Shown one piece after another: positions 17,206 to 27,200 of a stretch of 64,000 bases of DNA. Origin of the DNA: JBCCDY01 sp039030555 (GTDB taxonomy: Bacteria > Bacteroidota > Bacteroidia > Cytophagales > Cyclobacteriaceae); the NCBI GenBank assembly GCA_039030555.1, contig JBCCDY010000001.1:248001-312000 (forward strand). The letters run 5' to 3'. Each line of letters opens with the position of its first letter. The stretch's first letter is position 1. The translations under genes were made by a program, and so were the position numbers. The notes under the pieces are model-generated. The model had not been told where the DNA came from. It did not search any database and saw only the letters and a program-made list of their open reading frames with translations.

Positions 17206-18711
17206 ATGAAAATTCTATCCGCTGAACAAATAAGAGAGGCCGACAAATATACCATTGAGCATGAGCCTATCTCATCCGTCGATTTGATGGAAAGAGCGTC
17301 TTTAACTTTTGCAGAAAAATTTAAGAAGTGTTACTCTGTTGAAAAACCAGTCGTGGTAATTGCAGGAAAGGGTAATAACGGTGGTGATGGACTCGCGATT
17401 GCCAGAATACTTTCGGAGTCGGGTTATAAAGTTAGCATCTATACTTTTGGATCGGATAGCGAAGGCAGTGATGACTTTAAGGAAAATTTCAGAAGACTTG
17501 ATAACTCTATTCCTGTTGTACGAATTCAGGAAGATCTATCATTTTCTGATTTAGAGCCTAATACCATATTATTAGATGCAATATTTGGAACCGGATTATC
17601 CCTAAGTGTAGAGGGAGCCTATTCAAAGGTTATTGAATCGATGAATAATTCCTCACTAGAAATAGTCTCTGTAGATATTCCTTCAGGTCTGTTTTGCGAT
17701 GAGCTTAATAAGGCTTCGGATATAATAGTGAGGGCTTCCAGAACTTTTACTTTCCAGCTTCCTAAATTGACTTTTTTTTTGCCTGAAACGGAAAACCATC
17801 TTGGAGTTTGGGAAGTATTGGATATCGACCTGGATAATGACTTTATCCAAAACTCAAAAACCCGTTATCATTTAAATGATCAAAAAGGGCTAAAACCATT
17901 ATACAAGAAAAGATCGAAATACAGCCACAAAGGTAACTTCGGTAAATGCCTTTTGATTGGAGGAAGTTATGGCAAAATGGGAGCGATGGTACTCATGTCC
18001 AGAGCTTGCTTAAAATCAGGAGCAGGTTTAATCACCTCACATATACCCAAATGTGGCTATGAGATATTGCAATCTACGGTACCGGAGGTGATGTGCTCCA
18101 CTTCTTCCAGCCCCAATATGTTGGATGATATCCCTAAAAACCTGAATAATTACGATGTTATCGGTATTGGCCCTGGATTAGGAAAATCTGATGAAACAAT
18201 AAGTGTTGTCAAACAGCTTTTGCGTAATTATTCAGAGCCTATCATTTTTGACGCTGACGCCCTGAACATCATTGCCCATGGAAACATGCTCAATTTTATA
18301 TCACCGGGAAGTATACTCACTCCGCATGTGAAGGAATTCGATCGTCTATTCGGAAAAAATGTGCATTCATTTGAAAGGATTAAAAAGGCTCATGAATATA
18401 GTCAGGAGCGAAAGGTGATCTGCGTTTTAAAAGGAGCACACACGGCTATTATTACGCCGGAGAAAGTTTACTTTAATGATTCGGGTAATCCGGGTATGGC
18501 CACGGGAGGTAGCGGGGATGTTTTAACCGGAATCATCACCGGACTTCTTGGACAGGGATATAGTCCTTCTGATAGTGCAAGAATTGGAGTCTTTTTACAT
18601 GGTGCCTCAGGAGACATCGCTAAACAGAATGAAGGAGAAGAATTTATTTCAGCATCTTCGATAATTGATAATCTAGGAAAAGCTATTTTGCAAACGTTTT
18701 CGGAAGATTGA
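17206..18711 (+). CDS. nnrD: Bifunctional NAD(P)H-hydrate epimerase / ADP-dependent dehydratase
   Basis: Repairs damaged, hydrated NADH and NADPH. Residues 1-210 are the YjeF_N epimerase (GKGNNGGDGLAIARIL, LDAIFGTGLS, SVDIPSGLFCDE). Residues 225-500 are the ribokinase-like dehydratase (GGSYGKMGAMVLMSRACL, GIGPGLGKSDE, DADALNIIA, PHVKEFDRLFG, MATGGSGDVLTGIITGLLGQG). The 501-residue fusion is normal for bacteria. Its place directly behind nuoABCD is functionally sensible, since complex I uses NADH. Confidence 0.95.
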   Translation: MKILSAEQIREADKYTIEHEPISSVDLMERASLTFAEKFKKCYSVEKPVVVIAGKGNNGGDGLAIARILSESGYKVSIYTFGSDSEGSDDFKENFRRLDNSIPVVRIQEDLSFSDLEPNTILLDAIFGTGLSLSVEGAYSKVIESMNNSSLEIVSVDIPSGLFCDELNKASDIIVRASRTFTFQLPKLTFFLPETENHLGVWEVLDIDLDNDFIQNSKTRYHLNDQKGLKPLYKKRSKYSHKGNFGKCLLIGGSYGKMGAMVLMSRACLKSGAGLITSHIPKCGYEILQSTVPEVMCSTSSSPNMLDDIPKNLNNYDVIGIGPGLGKSDETISVVKQLLRNYSEPIIFDADALNIIAHGNMLNFISPGSILTPHVKEFDRLFGKNVHSFERIKKAHEYSQERKVICVLKGAHTAIITPEKVYFNDSGNPGMATGGSGDVLTGIITGLLGQGYSPSDSARIGVFLHGASGDIAKQNEGEEFISASSIIDNLGKAILQTFSED

Positions 18712-18822
18712 TTTTGTTAATTTATCATTAAATTTCTCCTATTCGTCGGTTTTGTTGAACCTTAGCTCAACTAATTCACTGTTTTTTCGTACTTTATTAT
18801 ACTAAATCCAATTGGTAAATCG

Positions 18823-19176
18823 TTGCGACAAGTTTTATTCAGTATTACTCTTATGTCTTTATTGTTTTGCACTTCCGTAAGTGCTCAACAAGCTGGTAGT
18901 AATACTCCTTTTTCAGAGCCTATTGAAAATGAAATTGAAATTTATCCCAACCCTTCTACAGTAAATCTTTTCGTGAAAATTCAGCAGTCGACTTTAGAGA
19001 ATGTTGAGTTTGAAATTCACAGTATTATAGGAAATGAAATCAAAGTTCCTTTCGAAGAAATAAAGGAAGGAGTCTACAGAATTGCAATCAACGAGCTTAA
19101 TAACGGTTATTACTTCGTTGTTGTAAAAGACGAAAGCCAACGATTTAAACAGTCGTATAAATTTTGGAAACGCTAA
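18823..19176 (+). CDS. Small exported protein made almost only of a T9SS sorting domain
   Basis: A 117-residue protein starting at TTG, chosen because it gives a full signal peptide (LRQVLFSITLMSLLFCTSVSAQ); an ATG at 18853 would cut it. After about 18 linker residues comes a complete type A T9SS sorting domain (IEIYPNPSTVNLFVKI, NELNNGYYFVVVK). There is no room for a passenger domain. Its stop is directly next to the asnS stop on the other strand. Function is unknown. Confidence 0.75.
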   Translation: MRQVLFSITLMSLLFCTSVSAQQAGSNTPFSEPIENEIEIYPNPSTVNLFVKIQQSTLENVEFEIHSIIGNEIKVPFEEIKEGVYRIAINELNNGYYFVVVKDESQRFKQSYKFWKR

Positions 19177-20616
19177 TTAAAAGTTAGCATTCCCAGGCGT
19201 TCGTGGAAAAGGTATTGCATCCCTGATATTTTTCATTCCGGTAACAAATTGAATAATTCTTTCGAACCCCAGTCCATAACCACTGTGAGGAACAGTTCCA
19301 AATCTCCGCGTATCCAGATACCAGTCCATTTCATCCTCCTCAATACTCATTTCTAACATTCTCTCCGTTAGCTTATTGAGACGTTCTTCCCTTTGAGAGC
19401 CTCCAACGATTTCACCTATTCCGGGAAATAAAATGTCCATAGCAGCTACGGTCTTTCCATCCTCATTTTGACGCATGTAAAACGCTTTGATATCCTTAGG
19501 ATAATCAAAAAGTATGACTGGTTTCTTGAAATGCTTCTCTACTAAAAATCGCTCGTGCTCCGATTGTAAATCCGCACCCCATTCGTCGATCAAAAATTGA
19601 AATTTCTTCTTCTTATTTGGTTTCGAATTCCTCAAAATCTGAATAGCATCCGTATAAGAAAGTCGCTCAAAATTGTTTTCAGTAATAAATTTTAGGCGTT
19701 CTATTAAAGTCATTTCCGATCGCTCATTCTGAGGTTTGCTTTTCTCTTCATCGAGTTCGCGCTTATTCAAAAATTCAAGATCGTCGGTACAATTGTCAAG
19801 AACATATCCAATGATATACTTGAGCATTTCCTCAGCCAGATCCATGTTGTCTGTTATGTCGTAGAAAGCCATTTCAGGCTCAATCATCCAAAACTCTGCT
19901 AAATGCCTCGTTGTGTTTGAGTTTTCTGCCCGGAAAGTAGGACCAAACGTATATACTTCTGAAAGTGCCAAGGCTCCTAACTCAGCTTCCAACTGTCCGG
20001 AAACCGTAAGATTGGTTTCTTTTTCAAAAAAGTCCTGTTTGAAGTCAACATTACCAGTCTCATCTAATGGTGGCTTTTTTAGATCCAGGGTAGTGACCTT
20101 GAACATCTCCCCAGCACCTTCCGCATCAGAGCCGGTAATGACGGGTGTGTTTAAATAAAAGAAGCCTTTTGCATTAAAAAAGCTATGAACGGCGAAAGCT
20201 AATGCATGCCTTACTCTCAATATGGCTCCAAACGTATTCGTTCTGGGCCTTAAGTGAGCTATTTCCCTTAAAAACTCCAGAGAGTGTTTTTTAGGCTGAA
20301 GTGGATACTTGTCCGGATCGGCCTCACCCAAAATTTCAAGCTTTGAGGCTACAAGCTCCACACTTTGACCAGAGCCTTTAGATTCTTCCAAAGTTCCTTC
20401 AACACATAAAGAAGCCCCAGTCTGGATTTTTTTCAATTCTTCTGAAAAAGCCTCCGGATCCAGTACGATTTGAAGTGCGTTAATAGAAGAACCGTCGTTC
20501 AAAGCAATAAATGCTACTTGTTTGCTCTCCCTTTTCGTTCTTACCCATCCTTTCACTAGCGCATCGCCTCCAGCAGCGCCTGAACTTAAAATGCTTTTAA
20601 TTTTCGTTCTTTCCAT
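19177..20616 (-). CDS. asnS: Asparaginyl-tRNA synthetase
   Basis: A class IIb aminoacyl-tRNA synthetase charging tRNA-Asn. An N-terminal OB anticodon-binding fold (VKGWVRTKRESKQVAFIALNDGS) precedes the catalytic core: LRPRTNTFGAILRVRHALA, TFGPTFRAENSNTTRHLAEFWMIEPEM (motif 2, given in part) and GYGLGFERIIQFVTG (motif 3). An in-frame ATG upstream at 20688 would add 24 unrelated residues; the start at 20616 (MERTKIKSIL) is preferred. Confidence 0.96.
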   Translation of the reverse strand: MERTKIKSILSSGAAGGDALVKGWVRTKRESKQVAFIALNDGSSINALQIVLDPEAFSEELKKIQTGASLCVEGTLEESKGSGQSVELVASKLEILGEADPDKYPLQPKKHSLEFLREIAHLRPRTNTFGAILRVRHALAFAVHSFFNAKGFFYLNTPVITGSDAEGAGEMFKVTTLDLKKPPLDETGNVDFKQDFFEKETNLTVSGQLEAELGALALSEVYTFGPTFRAENSNTTRHLAEFWMIEPEMAFYDITDNMDLAEEMLKYIIGYVLDNCTDDLEFLNKRELDEEKSKPQNERSEMTLIERLKFITENNFERLSYTDAIQILRNSKPNKKKKFQFLIDEWGADLQSEHERFLVEKHFKKPVILFDYPKDIKAFYMRQNEDGKTVAAMDILFPGIGEIVGGSQREERLNKLTERMLEMSIEEDEMDWYLDTRRFGTVPHSGYGLGFERIIQFVTGMKNIRDAIPFPRTPGNANF

Positions 20617-20747
20617 CTTTATAACAGCTTCAAAATACTTGCGTATAGAATAGTGCGCAAAGCAACTATATTTTACCGTTTTTATCAAAAGGTCTGAGCA
20701 ATTATGGTATTTTTAAGATTCGTTAATTTAGAAGGCAAAGGTCATTC

Positions 20748-22205
20748 ATGCAGAAGTTAGGTTTAAGTCAAACTTTAGGACAAAAACTGTCTCCACAGCA
20801 AATTCAGTTTATCAAGTTATTGCAGGTCCCCACTGCAGAACTGGAAAATCGTGTTGAAGAAGAATTAGAGGTTAACCCTGCCTTAGAGGAGGGAAAAGAG
20901 GAGCCGGAAGAGAATTTTGATAATCAGAATGAGGAGGTAGCAGAAACGAAAGATGATGAGCTGAATGTAGAAGACTACCTTCAGGATGATGATTTCTCAG
21001 GCTATAAGATGCAAGGCGATGGCCCTAACCCCAATGAAGAGGATAAGGAAATGCCTATCGCCGTGGCTAAGTCCTTAAACGAGCAGCTTATTTCTCAATT
21101 GGGTTATCTAGGTCTTGATGAAAGACAGAGTACCATCGGCAAACAGCTTATAGGTAGTATTGAAAGTGATGGCTACATCAGAAGAGAGCTGGAAGCCATC
21201 ATTAACGATTTAGCTTTCGGCCAGAATATTGAAACCGATCTCGACGAATTAGAAGAAATTTTAAGGAAGATACAAGAGTTTGATCCTCCGGGAATAGCTG
21301 CAAGAAACCTTCAGGAGTGCTTGATCATTCAGTTAGAAAGGAAAATAAATGAAAATCTTGACGATGAAGGTCATCATTTAAGTTTGGCATTGAAAATTGT
21401 TGAAGATGCTTTTAATGAATTTACTAAAAAGCATTATGATAAGATCACCAAGAAGTTTTCAATTGATGACGAAGAAGATCTGAAAGAAGCTATTCGCCAG
21501 ATTACCAAATTAAACCCTAAGCCTGGGGGCGGAACTACAGGGCTTTTAAGGACTCAGTATCTAATGCCTGATTTTATCATGACCAATAATGACGGAAAAT
21601 TGGAGTTGTCTTTAAACAGCCGAAACGCACCCGATCTAAAAGTTAGCCGCTCCTATTCCGATATGCTTCAGCATTACGACAAGAGTGATAAGAAAGACAA
21701 GAAAATGAAAGAAACGGTTTCTTTCGTGAAGCAAAAGCTAGATGCTGCCAAGTGGTTTATTGATGCTATAAAGCAAAGGCAACAGACCTTACTTAATACT
21801 ATGGGTGCCATTCTGAATTATCAATATGATTACTTTTTGGAGGGTGACGAAAGTAAACTAAAACCCATGATCCTTAAAGACATTGCCGAGCGGATCAATA
21901 TGGATATTTCTACAGTTTCAAGGGTTGCAAACAGTAAAGCCATTCAAACAGAGTTCGGGATTTTTCCACTTAAATATTTCTTTTCCGAAGGCATTGCTAC
22001 GGATTCTGGAGAAGATGTGAGTAGCCGCGAGGTTAAAAACGTATTGAGGCGGATTATCGAAGATGAAGATAAGAGTAAGCCTTACTCGGATGATAAGCTT
22101 GAAAAACTCATGAAGTCAAAAGGTTTTAACATTGCAAGAAGGACTGTAGCTAAGTATAGGGAGCAGTTAAACATTCCAGTAGCCCGTTTGAGAAAAGAAC
22201 TCTAG
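20748..22205 (+). CDS. rpoN: RNA polymerase sigma-54 factor
   Basis: A 485-residue sigma-54. Residues 1-50 are the Gln/Leu-rich activator-interacting region I (LGQKLSPQQIQFIKLLQVP), followed by an acidic region II, the core-binding domain (DPPGIAARNLQECL) and the C-terminal DNA-binding part, where ARRTVAKYREQ is the RpoN box. It needs AAA+ activators; none is encoded in this window. It is 3 nt ahead of a PAP2-like membrane protein gene. Confidence 0.97.
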   Translation: MQKLGLSQTLGQKLSPQQIQFIKLLQVPTAELENRVEEELEVNPALEEGKEEPEENFDNQNEEVAETKDDELNVEDYLQDDDFSGYKMQGDGPNPNEEDKEMPIAVAKSLNEQLISQLGYLGLDERQSTIGKQLIGSIESDGYIRRELEAIINDLAFGQNIETDLDELEEILRKIQEFDPPGIAARNLQECLIIQLERKINENLDDEGHHLSLALKIVEDAFNEFTKKHYDKITKKFSIDDEEDLKEAIRQITKLNPKPGGGTTGLLRTQYLMPDFIMTNNDGKLELSLNSRNAPDLKVSRSYSDMLQHYDKSDKKDKKMKETVSFVKQKLDAAKWFIDAIKQRQQTLLNTMGAILNYQYDYFLEGDESKLKPMILKDIAERINMDISTVSRVANSKAIQTEFGIFPLKYFFSEGIATDSGEDVSSREVKNVLRRIIEDEDKSKPYSDDKLEKLMKSKGFNIARRTVAKYREQLNIPVARLRKEL

Positions 22206-22208
22206 GCG

Positions 22209-22817
22209 ATGATGCGCCTTGTTTCTTACGTACTGAATCCTTTGATTTTACCCACAGCTATATTTGCTGTCTTGTTTTACCGGGCCCCACTTATCATCTT
22301 GCCGTTACCTGAAGAAAGCTATCCATATCTTCTAGCGGTGATATTACTGACCACTTGCCTCATACCTCTTCTAAGTATACTCTCTTTAAAGTATACCAAA
22401 TCCATCGATAATATATTTATGGAGAACCGTAAGCAGAGAGTCAAACCATTCCTTTTTGTTTCAGCCTTTTATGGGTTCAATACCTATATGTTTTATTCTA
22501 TTGACCAGCTGAATGATACCTTTCTTTTTATTTTAGGTTCCATTAGTCTTTCCGTTATAATACTTTCTTTTATTACACTCTTCTGGAAAATTAGTATCCA
22601 CTGCGCTGCTATAGCAGGTGCAATTGGGATATTTCTTTCCGTTTCGCAAAAATTCCCTTTAAGTGATTTATTAATTCCGACAGCAATAAGTGTTTTGCTT
22701 ACCGGTTTGGTTATGACTTCACGGCTTTCATTGAAGGCCCATTCATACAGCGAGGTCTATATTGGAACATTGTTCGGCTTTGCCCTGAATTATGTCTTTG
22801 TTTATTTAACCTTGTAG
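22209..22817 (+). CDS. PAP2-like membrane protein
   Basis: A 202-residue protein with about six membrane helices. Motifs reminiscent of lipid phosphate phosphatases are present but worn: NRKQRVKP for motif 1, KISIHCAAIAGAIG for the PSGH region and SRLSLKAHSYSEVYIG for motif 3 (Ser-Arg, then His kept, with Glu instead of Asp). Catalysis is therefore uncertain. It follows rpoN by 3 nt and is probably co-transcribed. Confidence 0.65.
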   Translation: MMRLVSYVLNPLILPTAIFAVLFYRAPLIILPLPEESYPYLLAVILLTTCLIPLLSILSLKYTKSIDNIFMENRKQRVKPFLFVSAFYGFNTYMFYSIDQLNDTFLFILGSISLSVIILSFITLFWKISIHCAAIAGAIGIFLSVSQKFPLSDLLIPTAISVLLTGLVMTSRLSLKAHSYSEVYIGTLFGFALNYVFVYLTL

Positions 22818-22913
22818 AACAGCATTAAAAATATCATAATCCTATCCCTTTATTCTTTTCTTGAGGAGAAGGGAAATTGGTCTTATCTTAATATCATAAA
22901 ACCCTGAAATAAT

Positions 22914-23693
22914 ATGTACGAATTCTTAAAGTATTCCTCGGAAAATGGCATAGCACGCATGACGCTTAGTCGTGCTGACGCTTATAACTCTTTAAATGAT
23001 GGTATCACTTTCGAAATTCAGGATGTGATTAAAAAGGTGGCTAAGGATCAAGATGTCAGGGTATTGATCATTTCAGGAGAAGGCAAGGCTTTTTGTGCAG
23101 GCCAGGATTTAAAAGAATCTTCAAAACAGGAAAAGAAGTCATTTTCCGAATCGCTACATAAGCGCTATAACCCGATTATTAAGGGAATTCGAAATATGCC
23201 GAAGCCTGTCATTTGCCAGCTTAACGGAGTAGCAGCAGGCGCTGGATGTTCATTAGCCTTGGTTTGCGATATCATTGTGGCCTCTGATAAGTCGTATTTG
23301 ATGGAAGTATTTGTAAATATTGGGTTGGTTCTAGATTCAGGCTCCTCTTATTTTCTTCCCAGATTAGTGGGGTACACCAAAGCCTTTGAGTGGAGCACTA
23401 TGTCAACTAAAGTATCCGCCGAAGAAGCAGAAAAATGGGGTATTGTAACTAAAGTCGTTCCTGCCGAAGAACTTGAATCCTCCGTAAATGAATATGCAGA
23501 ACATTATGCCAAAGCGCCTACTAAAGCGATCGGGCTGATGAAAAAAATGCTCAATAAGTCTTACGGTTCTTCATTGGATGATATGCTTGAATACGAAGCC
23601 TGGTGCCAGGAAATTGCGGGTGGCTCCGACGATTATAAAGAAGGTGTGCAAGCCTTTTTAGACAAGCGCAAGCCTGAGTTCAAGGGTAAATAA
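22914..23693 (+). CDS. Enoyl-CoA hydratase/isomerase family protein (PaaG-like)
   Basis: A 259-residue crotonase-fold enzyme. The oxyanion-hole segments FCAGQDLKES and GVAAGAGCSLALVCDI are intact, and the MEVFVNIGLVLDSGSSYFLP stretch, with an Asp instead of the hydratase Glu, resembles PaaG-type isomerases. PaaG proper isomerises ring-epoxyphenylacetyl-CoA; no other paa genes are nearby, so the substrate is open. A RidA-like gene follows 6 nt later. Confidence 0.88.
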   Translation: MYEFLKYSSENGIARMTLSRADAYNSLNDGITFEIQDVIKKVAKDQDVRVLIISGEGKAFCAGQDLKESSKQEKKSFSESLHKRYNPIIKGIRNMPKPVICQLNGVAAGAGCSLALVCDIIVASDKSYLMEVFVNIGLVLDSGSSYFLPRLVGYTKAFEWSTMSTKVSAEEAEKWGIVTKVVPAEELESSVNEYAEHYAKAPTKAIGLMKKMLNKSYGSSLDDMLEYEAWCQEIAGGSDDYKEGVQAFLDKRKPEFKGK

Positions 23694-23699
23694 TTTTCT

Positions 23700-24155
23700 A
23701 TGTCCCCACAAGAAAATCTTGAAAGGCTTGGCCTTAAACTTCCAGAAGTCTCAACTCCCGGAGGAAGTTATGTTTCCGTAAACGTCCGAAAAGATATCGC
23801 ATTTATAGCTATTCAATTTCCAATAATCAATGGAGAATATCTGTTTCGGGGAAGATTGGGAAATGAAATTTCAACGGAAGATGGCTACGAGGCCATGAAG
23901 CTCTCTGCTCTGAATGTACTTGCCCAAGTTGATTCTAAAATTGGATTTGATAAAATAGAAGGGCTGAATCATATAGACGCTTACTATCAATCCAGCGACG
24001 TATGGGATGATGGCCCTAAAGTAGTAAATGGAGCTTCAGATCTGTTTTTAGAAGTTTTGGAAGAAAAGGGGAATCACAGCAGGGCCATCTTTGGTGTTCA
24101 TAAGCTCCCTAGAAATTTTAGTATGGGGATTACTTCTTCTTTTTCATTGAGATAG
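23700..24155 (+). CDS. RidA/YjgF-family protein
   Basis: A 151-residue protein with the RidA-like trimeric chorismate-mutase-like fold: LKLPEVSTPGGSYVSV at the start, FRGRLGNEIS, ALNVLAQVDSKIGFDKIEGLNHI and VVNGASDLFLEVLEEKGNHSRAIFGVHKLP. The catalytic arginine of imine deaminases (normally xxVRAA) is not placed with certainty, so deaminase activity is unproven. It is likely co-transcribed with the crotonase gene before it. Confidence 0.85.
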   Translation: MSPQENLERLGLKLPEVSTPGGSYVSVNVRKDIAFIAIQFPIINGEYLFRGRLGNEISTEDGYEAMKLSALNVLAQVDSKIGFDKIEGLNHIDAYYQSSDVWDDGPKVVNGASDLFLEVLEEKGNHSRAIFGVHKLPRNFSMGITSSFSLR

Positions 24156-24156
24156 A

Positions 24157-24189
24157 ACACATCCGATATTTCCAAAATATCGGATGTGT
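24157..24189. terminator. Long perfect hairpin, first of a tandem pair
   Basis: Arms of 15 bp (24157-24171 and 24175-24189) are perfectly complementary around a 3-nt loop. It begins next to the RidA-like stop. As it is followed by a second palindrome, the pair is likely a two-way terminator for the convergent ridA-like and secDF genes. Confidence 0.75.
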
Positions 24190-24194
24190 AAATC

Positions 24195-24231
24195 AAAAGC
24201 CCCATTTCGGTATACCGAAATGGGGCTTTTT
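24195..24231. terminator. 36-bp perfect palindrome, bidirectional terminator
   Basis: Positions 24195-24230 read identically on both strands, centred on GTATAC, starting AAAAGCCCC and ending GGGGCTTTT plus one more T. A GC-rich stem with T-runs on both strands is the layout of a bidirectional intrinsic terminator between convergent genes. Confidence 0.88.
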
Positions 24232-24250
24232 GAACAAAGCAATTTCCTGA

Positions 24251-27200
24251 TTAGGAGCCCTTTTTACTCAAATCAAGTACTGTTGGAGTCGCAATGAAAA
24301 TCGATGAGTAAGTACCTACCAAAATACCAATCAACAATGCGAAAGAAAATCCTCTAAGTACTTCTCCACCGAAAATAAAGAGTACCAGGACAACCACTAA
24401 AGTAGTTACTGAAGTGATCAAAGTTCTATTTAATGTATTGTTAATGGAAACATTGAACGTATCAAAGATCGAGTCTTTAGCGAACAATCGTGTAGTCTCC
24501 CTGATTCTGTCAAACACAATCACCGTATCGTTAATAGAGTAACCTATAATGGTTAAGACAGCCGCAATGAAGACCTGATCGATCTCAAAACTTTTAATTC
24601 CCAACAAGCCGGAAATTGCAAATGCTGAAAGCACGAATAAAGTATCATGAACAAGGGCAATTACAGCTCCTAGACCAAACTGCCATTTTCTAAAGCGGAG
24701 TACGATGTAAACGAAGATCACCAGGATTCCGAAGATTGCAGACTGATAAGATGAGTTCTTGATATCATCTGCAATTGTTGCTCCTACTTTCGAAGAACTG
24801 GAAATCGTAAATGATGTGGCATCAACCTGAGAATCGTCTCTATTAAAAGTTAATCCAGTCGATTCTGAAATCCCATTTATTAAAGCTTGCTCCACTTTTT
24901 CATCTGCATCGGTAGATTCATCGTCTACAAGATAAGCCGTTGTGATCTTCACCACATTGGAAGCACCGTATGTTTTCACCTCTGTACCCTGATTGTCGAA
25001 AGAAGAACTTAAAGACGTTTCCAGTTTAGAAGGCACCACTGTTTCGTCGAAAGTCACCACGAAAGATCTTCCTCCTTTAAAATCAACACCTAGGTTCAAT
25101 CCATTAATCGACATAGCAACAATACCGACTACAATGAATATTCCGGAAAAGATGTAAGCAAATTTTCTTTTTGACATGAAGTTAAACTCCAACTTCGAAA
25201 GCAATCCTTTCGACAGAGGTGTTGCAAACGAAATTTTAGCATCGTCGCCTTTTTTAGACATCCACTCCACAATAACTCTGGTGATGAAGACTGCTGAAAA
25301 GAAAGAGCAGAAGATACCAATGATCAAAGTAATCGCGAAACCTTTCACCGGCCCTTGTCCTAAAACGTATAAAATAGCTGCCGTCAAGAGCGTAGTAGCA
25401 TTCGCATCAACTATAGAGCTGAATGCTTTTTGATAACCTGCATTAATGGCTGCCTTCAATCCAGCACTATTTCTTAATTCTTCTCTAATCCTTTCAAAGA
25501 TCAGAACATTCGCATCTATAGACATACCGATGGTTAACACAATACCAGCAATTCCGGGAAGGGTAAGCGCCGCATTGAGCTGCGCTAGAATTCCAAGGAT
25601 AAAGAATACATTGAACGCCAACGCAAGATTAGCTACCAAACCTCCTTTGGAGTAATAGGCAATCATAAATACGACAACTATTCCAAGACCAGCAAGTATG
25701 GATACGATTCCTTGCTGTTGCGCCACTTTTCCAAGTGATGGTCCTATTACTGCTTCTTCGACGATTCTTGTTGGTGCAGGAAGGGCTCCAGCCTTTAAGA
25801 TATTTGCTAAATCTTTTGCCTCTTCAATGGTAAAGCTTCCTGAAATAATAGAGCTCCCATCAGGAATCTCCACAGAAACATTTGGCGCAGAAAAAACAAA
25901 CCCATCGAGAACGATTGCTATTCTTCGATCAATATTCTCTGAAGTCATTTTTCTCCATTTCTTAGCTCCTTGCGAATTCATATTCATGTAAACCGCAGGC
26001 TGACCTCTTTCGTCAAAATCTTGTCTGGCGTTTGTAATAACATCTCCTTCAATCGGGGCTTTACCAGTTCTCAGCTTTCTCAATGGAACCAGCTCCATTA
26101 ATTCGGTTCCATCATCTAATTTGTTGGCTTTGGCCGTCCAGCTGAGTTGAACATTGGAAGGCATTAACGCCTTTACGTCATCGCGGCTGAATATGTCATT
26201 TATTGCAGCTGTATCTTCAACAGGATAGTAAAACGGACCATACTGTGATATAATAGGTGAAATCTGAGGAACTTGAGCTTCCAAAGAATCCAAAGATCCT
26301 GCTGAGGTATCCTCTGCTAAATCTGCTAAAGCATCGCTTGAGTCCGATTCCAAACCATCGAGGTCAGATAGTCCGTCTTCGGAAGTGAGGTCTGAAAGAT
26401 CATCTTCTTCTGTAAGAGAAGAAAGGTCTGAGTCACCAGATAATGCATCGTCAAGGCCAGTCACACCGCCTTTTGCCTGCTCTTCTGCGACCAGCATATC
26501 GTTTACGCTCTGCAAAGAACCTCCTATTTCCTGAAGAGACCATACTTCCCAGAATTCAAGTTTTGCAACACCTTGCAAAAGCTTTCGAACTCTTTCTTTG
26601 TTTTCAACACCAGGTAATTCGATTTGAATTCTACCAGTGCCTTGAAGTCTTTGAATATTTGGCTGAGATGTTCCAAAGCGGTCAATCCTGGTTCTTAAGA
26701 TTTGAAATGAACGATCTATAGCGTCCTCAACTTCCTTATTGATTACATCAAGAATTTCATTATCGGGTGTATTGAAGCTGATTCGACCTCTATTGGCTGC
26801 ATTGGCGAAGATTTCTCCCAATCCACTATTTGGTTTTCTTTCTTTAAATGCGTCATAAAACAAACTTGTAAAAGAAGCCTGGCTATTTCTCTGAGCCTTT
26901 TTAGCATCTTCTAGAGCTGCAAGAAAATCAGGATCTTTGCTATTACCACTTAAACCCTTAATGATATCTACAGGTGATACCTCAAGGGTTACGTGCATAC
27001 CTCCTTGCAAGTCAAGCCCAAGAGAAAGTTCTGTTTCTTTAATTTCCCTGTAGGTGAATTCTGCCCCGAATAGGTCATAAACAGGCTTATTCCAAATGGA
27101 GTCTAAGTATTCCTGTCTTTTATTGAAGTTTACACTTCCAGTTTCATCCCTTGCATATTCTGTCGCCTCTTGTTGTATACCCTTGGTAACTAGGGTAAAT

